A stretch of DNA of 64,000 bases. It comes from Humibacter sp049446075. Its GTDB lineage: Bacteria; Actinomycetota; Actinomycetes; Actinomycetales; Microbacteriaceae. The DNA is taken from positions 186,001-250,000 of the forward strand of contig NZ_JBMSEB010000003.1 in assembly GCF_049446075.1 (NCBI RefSeq), in the 5' to 3' direction. Position numbers and translations under genes: made by a program. A model generated the notes under the pieces. The model worked only from the letters and a program-made list of their open reading frames with translations, made no database searches and had not been told where the DNA came from. The number at the start of each line of letters is the position of its first letter. The stretch's first letter is position 1. This document shows positions 8,430 through 18,942 of the stretch, piece by piece.

Positions 8430-8571
8430 TGGGCGATTGAACACCCAGTGCTTCTCGTCCCTCAGCGGCAGAAGAGGTCGTTGGCAACGGCCGTGTTTCT
8501 GAGCGGCGAAACCGCGGTGAGCGGGAAGACCCTCACCGCGGCAGAGAGGCAGGCAACGCCCTCTTGCACCT

Positions 8572-8612
8572 CTTCTGTTTACATCACATACTGTTTATGC
8601 ATTACACTTCGA
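8572..8612 (+). promoter_or_regulatory. AT-rich promoter/operator region before the ABC exporter genes
   Basis: This short AT-rich stretch in GC-rich surroundings contains two direct copies of TGTTTA 16 bp apart (8576-8581 and 8592-8597), a TTTACA that could be a -35 (8578-8583), and the palindrome ATGCAT. A clear -10 was not found. It lies about 70-110 bp before the ABC ATPase start and is the likely target of the TetR regulator encoded downstream, but no dyad typical of TetR operators is obvious. The rest of 8541-8680 shows no other signal. Confidence 0.35.
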
Positions 8613-8680
8613 GTACGAGATACACAGTGAGCGTGCGCAGATGGTCTTGACGCTCCCGGACGAGGAAGGACGACGCCGAC

Positions 8681-9676
8681 ATGGCGATCAATTACAGCGG
8701 CCCCGCTATCGAAGTGGCAGGCCTGCGCAAGTCATACGGAAGACACGACGTGCTCGACGGCGTCGACTTCGCCGTGGGACACGGTGAGATCTATGCCCTG
8801 CTCGGGCCCAACGGGGCGGGCAAGACGACGACGATCAACATCCTCTCCACGCTCGTGCGGCCAGATGCCGGCACCGTGCGCATCGCGGGGGTCGACGTGC
8901 TCGCCCGACCCGCGGATGCCCGCAGCAGGTTCGCGCTCACCGGCCAGTACGCGTCGGTCGATCCGTTCCAGACCGGGGCGGAGAACCTCGCGATGATGGC
9001 AAGGCTGAACCATCTCGACGGCGCTTGGAGGCGAGGCCGTATCGAGGAACTGCTCGAGGCATTCGACCTGCGTGAAGCGGCGAACCGCACGGTCTCGGGA
9101 TATTCGGGGGGCATGCGCAGGCGTCTGGACCTGGCGATCAGCCTGGTCGCGGCGCCCGCGGTGCTCTTCCTCGACGAACCGACGACCGGCCTCGATCCGC
9201 GTAGCAGAGGGCAGCTCTGGTCGCTCGTCGCGGGTCTCGCGGCAGGCGGCACGACCATTCTGCTGACGACGCAGTATCTGGAGGAAGCCGAGCGCCTCGC
9301 CGATCGAGTTGGTGTCATCGACGACGGACACATCGTCGCCACCGGCACACCTGACGAGCTCAAGGCTCAGGTGAGCGGCGACCACATCGTCTTCTCGTTC
9401 GGGTCCCCCGCCGATGTGGCGAAAGCGGCGGCGCTCGGTCGCGGCACGTTCGGCCTCGAGGTCGACGACGACTCGTTGGCAGTGCGGATGCCGTCGGCGA
9501 ACGCGGTCGCGGATATCCGTTCCTTCCTCGCGGAGACCGCAGCGCACGACATCCCGGTCACGGACATCGCGATCATCGGGCCGACGCTCGACGATGTGTT
9601 CCTCGCCTTGACCGGCAGGAGCTCGGACCTGCGCGACGACACGAACAGCGACAAGAGCAAGGAGAAGGCAGCATGA
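8681..9676 (+). CDS. ABC transporter ATP-binding protein, DrrA-like drug exporter family
   Basis: This is the ATPase subunit of an ABC-2 exporter. The 331-residue protein has Walker A GPNGAGKTTT, the signature YSGGMRRRLDLA, Walker B VLFLDEPTTGLD, and the DrrA-type C-terminal extension (about residues 225-331) found in daunorubicin/DIM-type exporters. The start codon ATG 8681 follows GAGGAAGGA. The stop overlaps the permease start by 4 bp, so the pair is translated together. The substrate cannot be read from sequence; family members export antibiotics or lipids. The pair sits between prmC and tsaC, genes that are usually adjacent, which suggests later insertion. Confidence 0.92.
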   Translation: MAINYSGPAIEVAGLRKSYGRHDVLDGVDFAVGHGEIYALLGPNGAGKTTTINILSTLVRPDAGTVRIAGVDVLARPADARSRFALTGQYASVDPFQTGAENLAMMARLNHLDGAWRRGRIEELLEAFDLREAANRTVSGYSGGMRRRLDLAISLVAAPAVLFLDEPTTGLDPRSRGQLWSLVAGLAAGGTTILLTTQYLEEAERLADRVGVIDDGHIVATGTPDELKAQVSGDHIVFSFGSPADVAKAAALGRGTFGLEVDDDSLAVRMPSANAVADIRSFLAETAAHDIPVTDIAIIGPTLDDVFLALTGRSSDLRDDTNSDKSKEKAA

Positions 9677-10479
9677 CGACCATCGGCTGGGCACCTGCAC
9701 CCACGAAGGCCCGCTCGAAAGGCTTGGGCACGGCTCTGTCCGACATCGCGACCATGTCTACCAGGGAGCTGCGGCGCACCCTGCGCAGTGTCGACTCGCT
9801 GATCACCGCGTTCGTCATTCCAGTGAGCATCATGCTCGTGTTCGTCGTGATCTTCGGCGGAGCACTGGAATCCGACGGGGATTACGTCAACTACGTCGTT
9901 CCCGGAACGCTCGTGCTGTGCCTCGGATTCGGCTCGGCGTCCACCGCCATCGCCGTCGCGCAAGACGTCACCAGCGGCACGGTCGACCGGTTCAGGACTC
10001 TGCCAGTGCTCGGTTCGGCCGTGCTGCACGGGCACGTGATCGCGAGCGTTCTGCGGAATATCGCAGCCTGCATTCCGGTGATGGGCGTTGCACTCCTGCT
10101 CGGATACCGCCCGGCCGCAACTCTCGGCGGATGGCTCGGCGCGCTGCTGTTCGTCGTTCTGGTGATCCTCGCGTTCACCTGGCTGAGCGCCCTCGCCGGA
10201 CTCTTTCTCAGCGTAGACGCGGCGTCGTCGATCAACTTCGTGTTCCTGTTCCTGCCGTACATCTCCAGCGGGTTCGTGCCCGTCGACACCATGCCGGCCT
10301 GGTTGCGCGGGTTCGCCGAGCACCAGCCGTACACGCCGATCATCGAGACACTGCGGGACCTGATGTCGGGAACGGCACCCGGAGGAACCCTTTGGGTTGC
10401 GCTCGCCTGGCTCGGGGGCATCCTGCTCGTAGGCATCGCGGGCTCGGCCGTCGCGTTCGGCCGACGCGTGAAGGAGTGA
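9673..10479 (+). CDS. ABC-2 type permease, DrrB-like
   Basis: This is the membrane partner of the preceding ATPase. The 268-residue protein has six predicted helices: about 45-70, 78-98, 125-150, 155-180, 190-205 and 245-262. The segment FLFLPYISSGFVPVDTMP with AEHQPYTPIIETLR before the last helix is the ABC-2/DrrB signature. ATG 9673 overlaps the ATPase stop (ATGA). A 12-bp hairpin at 10505-10553 follows the gene. Confidence 0.9.
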   Translation: MTTIGWAPAPTKARSKGLGTALSDIATMSTRELRRTLRSVDSLITAFVIPVSIMLVFVVIFGGALESDGDYVNYVVPGTLVLCLGFGSASTAIAVAQDVTSGTVDRFRTLPVLGSAVLHGHVIASVLRNIAACIPVMGVALLLGYRPAATLGGWLGALLFVVLVILAFTWLSALAGLFLSVDAASSINFVFLFLPYISSGFVPVDTMPAWLRGFAEHQPYTPIIETLRDLMSGTAPGGTLWVALAWLGGILLVGIAGSAVAFGRRVKE

Positions 10480-10504
10480 CGCACTGATCGACGCGATACC
10501 GCCC

Positions 10505-10553
10505 GACGCGGCCCCGGCTGCGGCTCATAGACTGACCGCGGCGGGGCCGCGTC
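10505..10553 (+). terminator. 12-bp hairpin between the ABC permease and the TetR gene
   Basis: Perfect inverted repeat (10505-10516 with 10542-10553), GC-rich, with a 25-nt loop. No U-tract follows, so it would be Rho-assisted or an attenuator if it terminates. The loop contains TAGACT (10530-10535), a possible -10 for the TetR gene that starts 85 bp later. Confidence 0.5.
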
Positions 10554-10620
10554 GCCGCATCACGCGAGGCGAACCGCGCCCCGCCTTCCCGCACGCACCA
10601 TCGCAACGCCCTGGAGCAGC

Positions 10621-11577
10621 ATGACCGACGAGCCCGTCAGCCAAGATCCGGCGCTGCCGCACGCCGTCGCGCTCTCCTGGGGTGTTGCCGAGCGGCCGCA
10701 GCGCGGGCCGAAACGCGAGCTGAGCATCGAGCGCATCGTGGAGACGGCCATCGAGATCGCCGATGCGGAAGGACTCGGAGCCGTGTCGATGGCCCGGGTC
10801 GCATCGGCGCTCGGCTTCACGACGATGTCGCTCTACCGCTACGTGACGAGCAAAGACGACCTTCTGCTCCTCATGCAGGATGCCGTGGCCGCCGTCGAAC
10901 TCCCCGAGCCGCCCGAGAACGATTGGCGTACCGGGCTCAGGCAATGGATGCTCGCCAGTCTCGACACTTTCCAGCGCCACCCGTGGTACAGCCGCATCCC
11001 GGTCGACGGGGTTCCCAAGACGCCGAACGTGATGAGGCTCATCGATACCGCCCTGCGAACCCTGCGATCCACGCCGCTGCGGGACGAGGAGAAGATGGCG
11101 TGCGTGCTGCTCATGGCCTCGTACGTGCGAGGTATTGGAGACGTTCTGAGCGACATCGCGCTCTCGGGTGCCAGCGACGACGAGGTTAGCGGGCAACGAT
11201 TCGCTGCTGCGCTCGCTCAGCTGGTGACGCCCGAACGATTCCCCGACCTCGCGCCCATCATCAGCTCTGGTGCGTACACGTCGAACGAGTTCGACGACTT
11301 CGACTTCGGTCTCGAGCGCATGCTCGACGGCATCCAGCGCTACATCGAGGAGCGCGAAGCAGGTGGCGCGGCCTCCCCCGCTGACCAGCCGGCGGAGGTT
11401 GCGGGCACCGACGTGGACGACGCAGTGCTCTACGGGTCGGACAAGCGCGTCAAGGAAGCCGCGAAGGCGCGTCGGGAGGCCGAGAAGTCGTTACGCGATG
11501 CGCGCAAGCGTGAGCGTGAGGCGCTCCGCGCCGCCAGGGAGCGCGTCGCCAAGGAACGGGAGCGCAAGGCACGCTGA
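10621..11577 (+). CDS. TetR/AcrR family transcriptional regulator
   Basis: This is a likely repressor of the neighbouring ABC exporter. The 318-residue protein starts with a 30-residue leader, then a TetR helix-turn-helix (about residues 38-84: IVETAIEIADAEGLGAVSMA, ASALGFTTMSLYRYVTSKDD) and a ligand domain to about residue 245. The last ~60 residues are an unusually basic, highly charged helix (for example KEAAKARREAEKSLRDARKR), longer than most TetR proteins (about 200-230 residues). ATG 10621 has a GGAG 6 bases upstream. The ligand is unknown; the role is inferred from synteny. Confidence 0.9.
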   Translation: MTDEPVSQDPALPHAVALSWGVAERPQRGPKRELSIERIVETAIEIADAEGLGAVSMARVASALGFTTMSLYRYVTSKDDLLLLMQDAVAAVELPEPPENDWRTGLRQWMLASLDTFQRHPWYSRIPVDGVPKTPNVMRLIDTALRTLRSTPLRDEEKMACVLLMASYVRGIGDVLSDIALSGASDDEVSGQRFAAALAQLVTPERFPDLAPIISSGAYTSNEFDDFDFGLERMLDGIQRYIEEREAGGAASPADQPAEVAGTDVDDAVLYGSDKRVKEAAKARREAEKSLRDARKREREALRAARERVAKERERKAR

Positions 11578-11609
11578 CGGGTCGGCCTTCTGGCGGGCTT
11601 GGGTGAGGT

Positions 11610-12497
11610 TCAGCGCACCGCTGTCGTGACCCGGTCGCGCAGGGTGAGATCCCGGTGCGTCGTAGGGGCGCGCCATCCGTCGGCGGCGAGGATGCCCCGC
11701 ACCGCTTCGCCCTGATACTCGCCGTGCTCGATGGCGACGAGGCCACCCGCCCGAACGAGCAGCAGGGCGCGCCGCGAGATGATGCGCACCACGTCGAGGC
11801 CGTCGCTGCCGCCGTACAGCGCTGCCGGCGGATCGAAGAGCCGCACCTCGGGGTCGCGAGGGATCGCGTCATCGGGAACATACGGCGGGTTCGATGCGAC
11901 GACGACGCATCGTCCGGCGAGCTCGGGGAAGGCATCCGCGAGGTCGCCGTTGACGAGGTCGACGTCGGCGTTGCCCGTCAGCGCCACGTTCCGCCGCGCC
12001 CAGGCGTACGCCTCCGGCGATCGCTCGACGGCGAAGATTCGCGCGTGCGGGACCTCGGATGCCATGGCGAGCGCGACTGCCCCGCTCCCCGTCCCCAGGT
12101 CGACGCCGATCGGTTCGGGCTCGGCGGCCGAACGGAGCGCGTCGATCGCCACTTGCGCGAGCAGCTCGGTCTCGGGCCTGGGCACGAAGACGCCTGGCCC
12201 GACGAGAAGCTCGAGCGAACGGAACGGGGCTCGGCCGGTGATGTGCTGCAGCGGCTCCCTGGCGGTGCGCCGTCGCAGGAGTTCGCGAAGACGAGCGGCT
12301 TGTGCCGGCGGAACGGAGACGCCCATGACCGCCTTGGCCACCACGCCGCCTCTGCTCTCCCCCAGCACATGGCCGGCAAGCAGTTCGGCGTCCACCGTGG
12401 GATCGGCGATGCCGGCCCGCTCCAGCGCCTCGGCCGCCTCGTTCAGCAGTTGCCGTAGCGGCACGTCCGCGGACGTGCCCTGGTCATCCTGCTGCAT
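11610..12497 (-). CDS. prmC: Peptide chain release factor N5-glutamine methyltransferase
   Basis: The enzyme methylates the glutamine of the GGQ motif in release factors RF1 and RF2 using SAM. Its 295 residues have the N-terminal helical domain, the SAM-binding GVDLGTGSGAVALA motif and the catalytic ASNPPYVP motif. I chose ATG 12495-12497 (MQQDDQG) because AAGGAG lies 9 bases upstream; the frame stays open for 19 more codons. prmC is normally next to prfA, its substrate gene; here cysK and cysE separate them. Confidence 0.94.
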   Translation of the reverse strand: MQQDDQGTSADVPLRQLLNEAAEALERAGIADPTVDAELLAGHVLGESRGGVVAKAVMGVSVPPAQAARLRELLRRRTAREPLQHITGRAPFRSLELLVGPGVFVPRPETELLAQVAIDALRSAAEPEPIGVDLGTGSGAVALAMASEVPHARIFAVERSPEAYAWARRNVALTGNADVDLVNGDLADAFPELAGRCVVVASNPPYVPDDAIPRDPEVRLFDPPAALYGGSDGLDVVRIISRRALLLVRAGGLVAIEHGEYQGEAVRGILAADGWRAPTTHRDLTLRDRVTTAVR

Positions 12498-12672
12498 GCG
12501 CTGATGCTCCTTGTGTGTCGGCCGGTCGAAGGCATCCGCGAACGCAGAGCTCACATGCGATGCCGCGCCGCGTCATGAAGTGCCCGCAGCCCGAGCGTCA
12601 AGAATAGGCTTCCATGGGCGCACCAATCGCCCGTTCGTTCTCGAGAACGCGAACTCAGTGGAAAGGTCGACG

Positions 12673-13611
12673 ATGACAGGCAAGATCTACACCGACATCA
12701 CCCAGGCGGTCGGTGGCACTCCCCTCGTGCGATTGAACCGGGTGACCGACGGCGCGGATGCCACTGTGCTCGCCAAGCTCGAGTTCTACAACCCAGCGGC
12801 GAGCGTCAAGGACCGCATCGGCGTCGCCATCATCGACGCGGCCGAACGGGACGGCGCTCTCAAGCCGGGCGGCACCATCGTGGAGGGCACGAGCGGCAAC
12901 ACCGGAATCGCATTGGCCTTCGCTGCTGCAGCCAGGGGATACCGCCTGATCATCACGATGCCCGAGACCGCCAGCAAGGAGCGCCGCGTTCTGCTGCGCG
13001 CATTCGGCGCCGAGGTCGTGCTCACGCCGGGGCCGGATGGCATGCGCGGCGCCGTCGAGAAGGCGCAGGAGATCGTGGCGAACACCGAGAACGCGATCTG
13101 GGCGAGACAGTTCGCCAACGCCGCGAACCCCGAGATCCACCACCAGACCACTGGCCCGGAGATCTGGTCCGACACGGAGGGGGCCATCGACATGCTCGTC
13201 GCCGGAATCGGCACGGGCGGCACCATCACCGGTGCCGGAAGGTACCTGCGCGAGCAGAAGGCGGACATCCGAATCGTGGCCGTCGAGCCAGAGGAGTCCC
13301 CCATCCTGAACGGTGGCAAGCCAGGGCCGCACAAGATCCAGGGCCTCGGCGCCAACTTCGTGCCTGAGGTACTCGACACGACGATCTATGACGAGGTGCT
13401 CGACGTCAACGCGGACGCCGCCGTGGCGATGGCTCGGAGACTGGCGGCGGAAGAGGGCATCCTCGGCGGCATCTCGTCGGGTGCAGCCGTGCACGCGGCC
13501 GTCGAGGTGGCGAAGCGAGCGGAGAATGCCGGCAAGACCATCGTCGTGGTCCTTCCCGACTTCGGCGAGCGTTACGTCTCAACGGTGCTGTATCAAGACC
13601 TTCTCGACTGA
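12673..13611 (+). CDS. cysK: Cysteine synthase (O-acetylserine sulfhydrylase)
   Basis: This PLP enzyme makes cysteine from O-acetylserine and sulfide. The 312-residue protein is close to the usual CysK length. The PLP lysine is Lys46 in ASVKDRIG, the substrate loop is TSGNTG at 73-78, and the PLP-phosphate loop is GIGTGGTITG. ATG 12673 is preceded by GAAAGG; the frame is open further upstream, but family alignment starts with MTGKIYTDIT. It is followed by cysE 2 bp later, which supplies its substrate, so the two form one operon. It diverges from prmC with a 175-bp gap. Confidence 0.95.
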   Translation: MTGKIYTDITQAVGGTPLVRLNRVTDGADATVLAKLEFYNPAASVKDRIGVAIIDAAERDGALKPGGTIVEGTSGNTGIALAFAAAARGYRLIITMPETASKERRVLLRAFGAEVVLTPGPDGMRGAVEKAQEIVANTENAIWARQFANAANPEIHHQTTGPEIWSDTEGAIDMLVAGIGTGGTITGAGRYLREQKADIRIVAVEPEESPILNGGKPGPHKIQGLGANFVPEVLDTTIYDEVLDVNADAAVAMARRLAAEEGILGGISSGAAVHAAVEVAKRAENAGKTIVVVLPDFGERYVSTVLYQDLLD

Positions 13612-13613
13612 GA

Positions 13614-14201
13614 ATGAGCGTTCTCTCGCGCATGCGCGAGGACGTCGCGGGCGCCAGGCGACATGATCCGGCGGCCCGCGGCGGCCTCGAGATCGTGCTG
13701 TCGTACTCGGGTCTGCACGCCATCTGGTTGCACCGTGTCGCGCACCGCTGGTGGATATCGCCCGGGCTCAAGCTGCCTGCTCGCCTGCTGTCGCAGTTCG
13801 CGCGGTTCCTGACGGGTATCGAGATCCACCCAGGGGCTCGCATCGGGCGCAGGTTCTTCATCGACCACGGCATGGGCGTTGTGATCGGCGAGACCGCCGT
13901 CGTCGGCGACGACGTGATGCTGTACCACGGCGTCACGCTCGGCGGAAAGGCGCGGGGTCGCGGCAAGCGGCATCCGACGCTCGGCGACGGTGTGGTGGTC
14001 GGCGCGGGCGCGCAGGTGCTGGGCGACATCGTCATCGGTGCACGAAGTGTGGTGGGCGCGAACGCGGTCGTCGTGAAGTCGTCGGCCGCCGATTCCGTGC
14101 TCGTCGGCATCCCGGCGAGGCCGAAACGGCAGGATGCCACGCATCACCTCGCGCAGACCCGCTCCGACGAGACGTGGCTCGATCCCGGCATCTACATCTG
14201 A
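13614..14201 (+). CDS. cysE: Serine O-acetyltransferase
   Basis: The enzyme makes O-acetylserine from serine and acetyl-CoA for CysK. The 195-residue protein is the short actinobacterial/Bacillus type. It has a left-handed parallel beta-helix with hexapeptide repeats (GIEIHPGARIGRRFFIDHGM, GVVIGETAVVGDDV, TLGGKARGRGKRHPTLGDGV) and the catalytic His in IDHGMGVVIGE. ATG 13614 starts 2 bp after the cysK stop. The C-terminal tail is short and ends DPGIYI, resembling the CysK-inserting tail that ends in Ile in other cysteine synthase complexes, so the two products may form that complex. Confidence 0.95.
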   Translation: MSVLSRMREDVAGARRHDPAARGGLEIVLSYSGLHAIWLHRVAHRWWISPGLKLPARLLSQFARFLTGIEIHPGARIGRRFFIDHGMGVVIGETAVVGDDVMLYHGVTLGGKARGRGKRHPTLGDGVVVGAGAQVLGDIVIGARSVVGANAVVVKSSAADSVLVGIPARPKRQDATHHLAQTRSDETWLDPGIYI

Positions 14202-14210
14202 GTCCCGGCC

Positions 14211-15287
14211 TCAGTCCTCACCGATGGCCGCAAGCTGCGCTTCCTCATCAGCCTGGACCGCCGACTCGATCACGGGATCGAGTGCGCCGTTCATGACCTG
14301 GTCGAGGTTGTATGCCTTATAGCCGGTGCGATGGTCGGCGATGCGGTTCTCGGGAAAGTTGTAGGTGCGAATGCGCTCCGAGCGGTCCATGCCTCGGATC
14401 TGCGACTTGCGTGCATCCGATGCGGCAGCGTCGAGTTCCTCCTGCTGCTTGGCCAGCAGGCGGGCACGCAGCACTCGCATGGCCGCCTCGCGGTTCTGGA
14501 TCTGCGACTTCTCGTTCTGCATCGACACCACGATGCCGGTCGGCAGGTGGGTGATGCGCACGGCGGAGTCCGTCGTGTTCACCGACTGACCGCCCGGACC
14601 CGATGAGCGGAAAACGTCGATGCGGATGTCGTTGGGGCTGATCTCGACCTCCTCGGGCGCGTCCACCTCGGGGAAGACGAGCACCCCGGCCGTCGAGGTC
14701 TGGATGCGTCCCTGCGACTCTGTCACGGGCACACGCTGTACGCGGTGCACGCCGCCCTCGTACTTGAGATGCGCCCACGGGCCGTCCGCCGGATCTGAGG
14801 AGTTGCCCTTGATGGCCACCTGCACATTGGTGTAGCCGCCCAGGTCGGTGTCGTCGTGCTCGAGTATCTCGGTCTTGAAGCCCTTCGACTCCGCGTAGTG
14901 CAGGTACATGCGCAACAGGTCGGCGGCGAACAGCGCAGACTCCGCTCCCCCTGCGCCCGCCTTGATCTCCATGATCACGTCGCGTCCGTCGTCCGGGTCG
15001 CGCGGGATGAGCAGGCGGCGCAGCTTCTCCTGCGCGCCGGCCAAGGCATCCTCGAGCGCGGGAAGCTCCTCGGCGAACGCCGCATCTTCCTTCGCCAGCT
15101 CGCGCGCTGCATCCACATCGTCGACGAGTCGCCTGTAGTGCTCGTATGCCGCCTTGATCTGGCTCAGCTCCGCGTACCTGCGGTTGAGCTTCTTGGCGCG
15201 TGCGGCATCCGCGTGCACGGCGGGGTCTCCGAGCTGCTCCTGCAGAGCCTCGTGCTCGTCGAGCAGGGACTGGATGGAATCGAACAC
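14211..15287 (-). CDS. prfA: Peptide chain release factor 1
   Basis: RF1 reads UAA and UAG stop codons and triggers peptide release. The 358-residue protein has the GGQ motif in RSSGPGGQSVNTTDSAVRI, which is the PrmC methylation site, and the tripeptide PVT in VQRVPVTESQGRI, at the place of the RF1 stop-codon reading PxT. The start is GTG 15285-15287 (MFDSIQSLL). It lies downstream of rho on the same strand, separated by a 16-bp hairpin. Confidence 0.96.
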   Translation of the reverse strand: MFDSIQSLLDEHEALQEQLGDPAVHADAARAKKLNRRYAELSQIKAAYEHYRRLVDDVDAARELAKEDAAFAEELPALEDALAGAQEKLRRLLIPRDPDDGRDVIMEIKAGAGGAESALFAADLLRMYLHYAESKGFKTEILEHDDTDLGGYTNVQVAIKGNSSDPADGPWAHLKYEGGVHRVQRVPVTESQGRIQTSTAGVLVFPEVDAPEEVEISPNDIRIDVFRSSGPGGQSVNTTDSAVRITHLPTGIVVSMQNEKSQIQNREAAMRVLRARLLAKQQEELDAAASDARKSQIRGMDRSERIRTYNFPENRIADHRTGYKAYNLDQVMNGALDPVIESAVQADEEAQLAAIGED

Positions 15288-15329
15288 TTCGTGGCTTCCC
15301 GTGATGGTGGCGTGCTGCGTTAACGTGCG

Positions 15330-15382
15330 GATGCCCGCCGCGGCGCCCCCGAGCTGGTCGGTGGGCCGCCGCGGCGGGCATC
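15330..15382 (-). terminator. 16-bp hairpin between rho and prfA
   Basis: A perfect 16-bp GC-rich inverted repeat (15330-15345 with 15367-15382) with a 21-nt loop starts 7 bp after the rho stop codon. No T-run follows on the minus strand. It would act as an intrinsic-like terminator or RNA 3-prime stabiliser between rho and prfA. Confidence 0.65.
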
Positions 15383-15389
15383 TGACGTG

Positions 15390-17672
<2,283 letters not shown>

Positions 17673-17875
17673 TTAAGAGGATTCCTTTCCTCCGGCGGGC
17701 ATAGATGCGCCTCGCCCGGAGTGCGTGTCATGAGAATGTCGCCCGAACTGTTTTCGACCGAGAGGGTCGGGGATCGCCTCACGGATTCGGGCAGGCAACG
17801 ACAGCAATGAGTTACAAGAATTTCACCCGAACACCAGATTCGCGTCTACTTCCGCGGCGTCTGGCGAGTGCGGCC

Positions 17876-17881
17876 AGTCTA
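17876..17881 (-). promoter_or_regulatory. Predicted -10 element for rho
   Basis: TAGACT on the minus strand lies in the 280-bp gap between thrB and rho and would give a leader of about 200 nt. No convincing -35 is seen. A long leader fits the known pattern of Rho autoregulation in other bacteria, but that is inference. The remainder of the gap (17673-17875) contains no other clear feature. Confidence 0.35.
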
Positions 17882-17911
17882 CCACCCCCACGCCATCGAA
17901 CCGGCCAGGCA

Positions 17912-17930
17912 CACGCCGTGCCACGGCGTG
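17912..17930 (-). terminator. Hairpin after thrB
   Basis: Perfect 8-bp stem with a 3-nt loop (17912-17919 with 17923-17930), located 22 bp beyond the thrB stop codon in the direction of transcription. It has no U-tract. It probably marks the end of the lysA-hom-thrC-thrB transcript. Confidence 0.45.
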
Positions 17931-17952
17931 AACCACGAGAGACCGCCTCGGC

Positions 17953-18942
17953 CTACGGCGTGCCGTCGACCCGGTGCACCGTGGCACCGAGAAAGTCGAC
18001 GGCGAGCATGAGCGGCTGCCACGGCGTCGATTCGGATTCCGCCACGAGTCGCGCGGCGGCAAGACGCTGCCCCGGATCGCTGCACAACACGAGGATCGAC
18101 GGTCCTGCACCCGAGACGACGGCCGGGAATCCGGCAGCGCGCAGTTCAGAGATGAGGTGATGCGTCTCGGGCATCGCCGTGGCCCGGTAGTTCTGGTGCA
18201 GTTTGTCTTCCGTGGCCGCCAGCAACAACTCAGGGCTCTGCACGAGGGCGGCGACGAGCAGCGCGGAACGCGACACGTTGAACACCGCGTCTTCGTGCGG
18301 AACCGACTCCGGTTGCAGGCTGCGCGCGAGCGCCGTGGACATCGCGTGTTCGGGCACGAACACGAGCGGCGATACGCCCCGATGAACGATGAGCTTCTTG
18401 TGCGACGGCCCGGTGTCCGACATCCACGCGATCGTCAGTCCGCCGAACAGTGCGGGCGCAACGTTGTCGGGATGCCCTTCGAGATCCGTGGCGAGCGCCA
18501 GCAGCTTGTCGGCGCCCAGCTCGGCGATGCCCTCCAGCAGCCCTTTCGCCGCGACGATGCCTGCAACGATGGCCGCCCCTGAGGATCCGAGACCGCGACC
18601 GTGCGGGATGGCGTTCTTCGCCACCAGATGCACACCGGGCATGGGGATGCCGGCTGCCGCGAAAGCGTACGCTATCGAGCGCACCACCAGGTTCGACTCG
18701 TCGGTCGGCACCTCGCCCTCGCCGACGCCGTGAACCTCGACGGAGGCGCCAGATGCTTCCCGGACGGTGACCGTGAGGTCGTCGTACAGGGCGAGTGCGA
18801 GCCCGAGGGTATCGAAGCCGGGTCCGAGGTTCGCGGAGGTCGCTGGTACCTTCACCTGCACGCTCCGTCCGACGGGAACCGTCGAATGGCCAGGCGCGAT
18901 GTCCGTCGGGTCTGACGGTGTCTTCACGGATGCCGCAGTCAC
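17953..18942 (-). CDS. thrB: Homoserine kinase
   Basis: The enzyme phosphorylates homoserine on the way to threonine. The 329-residue GHMP kinase has the N-terminal segment VPATSANLGPGFDTLGLAL, the ATP-binding GHMP loop PHGRGLGSSGAAIVAG and the C-terminal AVVSGAGPSILVL. I chose GTG 18940-18942 because it overlaps the thrC stop by 4 bp (GTGA) and gives a family-like start; the open frame upstream is a shadow of thrC. It is the last gene of the threonine operon. Confidence 0.94.
   Translation of the reverse strand: MTAASVKTPSDPTDIAPGHSTVPVGRSVQVKVPATSANLGPGFDTLGLALALYDDLTVTVREASGASVEVHGVGEGEVPTDESNLVVRSIAYAFAAAGIPMPGVHLVAKNAIPHGRGLGSSGAAIVAGIVAAKGLLEGIAELGADKLLALATDLEGHPDNVAPALFGGLTIAWMSDTGPSHKKLIVHRGVSPLVFVPEHAMSTALARSLQPESVPHEDAVFNVSRSALLVAALVQSPELLLAATEDKLHQNYRATAMPETHHLISELRAAGFPAVVSGAGPSILVLCSDPGQRLAAARLVAESESTPWQPLMLAVDFLGATVHRVDGTP

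Noticed and set aside
7549..8487. Upstream extension of the wecA-like reading frame
   Set aside because: It overlaps tsaC in another frame and crosses the palindromic repeats. The ATG at 7548, overlapping the tsaC stop, is the natural start.
8276..8520. CRISPR array
   Set aside because: There are only two or three units, they contain internal palindromes of varying length, and there are no spacers of constant size and no cas genes.
8681..11577. Antibiotic biosynthesis cluster around the DrrAB-like exporter
   Set aside because: Only the exporter and its regulator are present; the flanking genes are housekeeping (prmC, tsaC).
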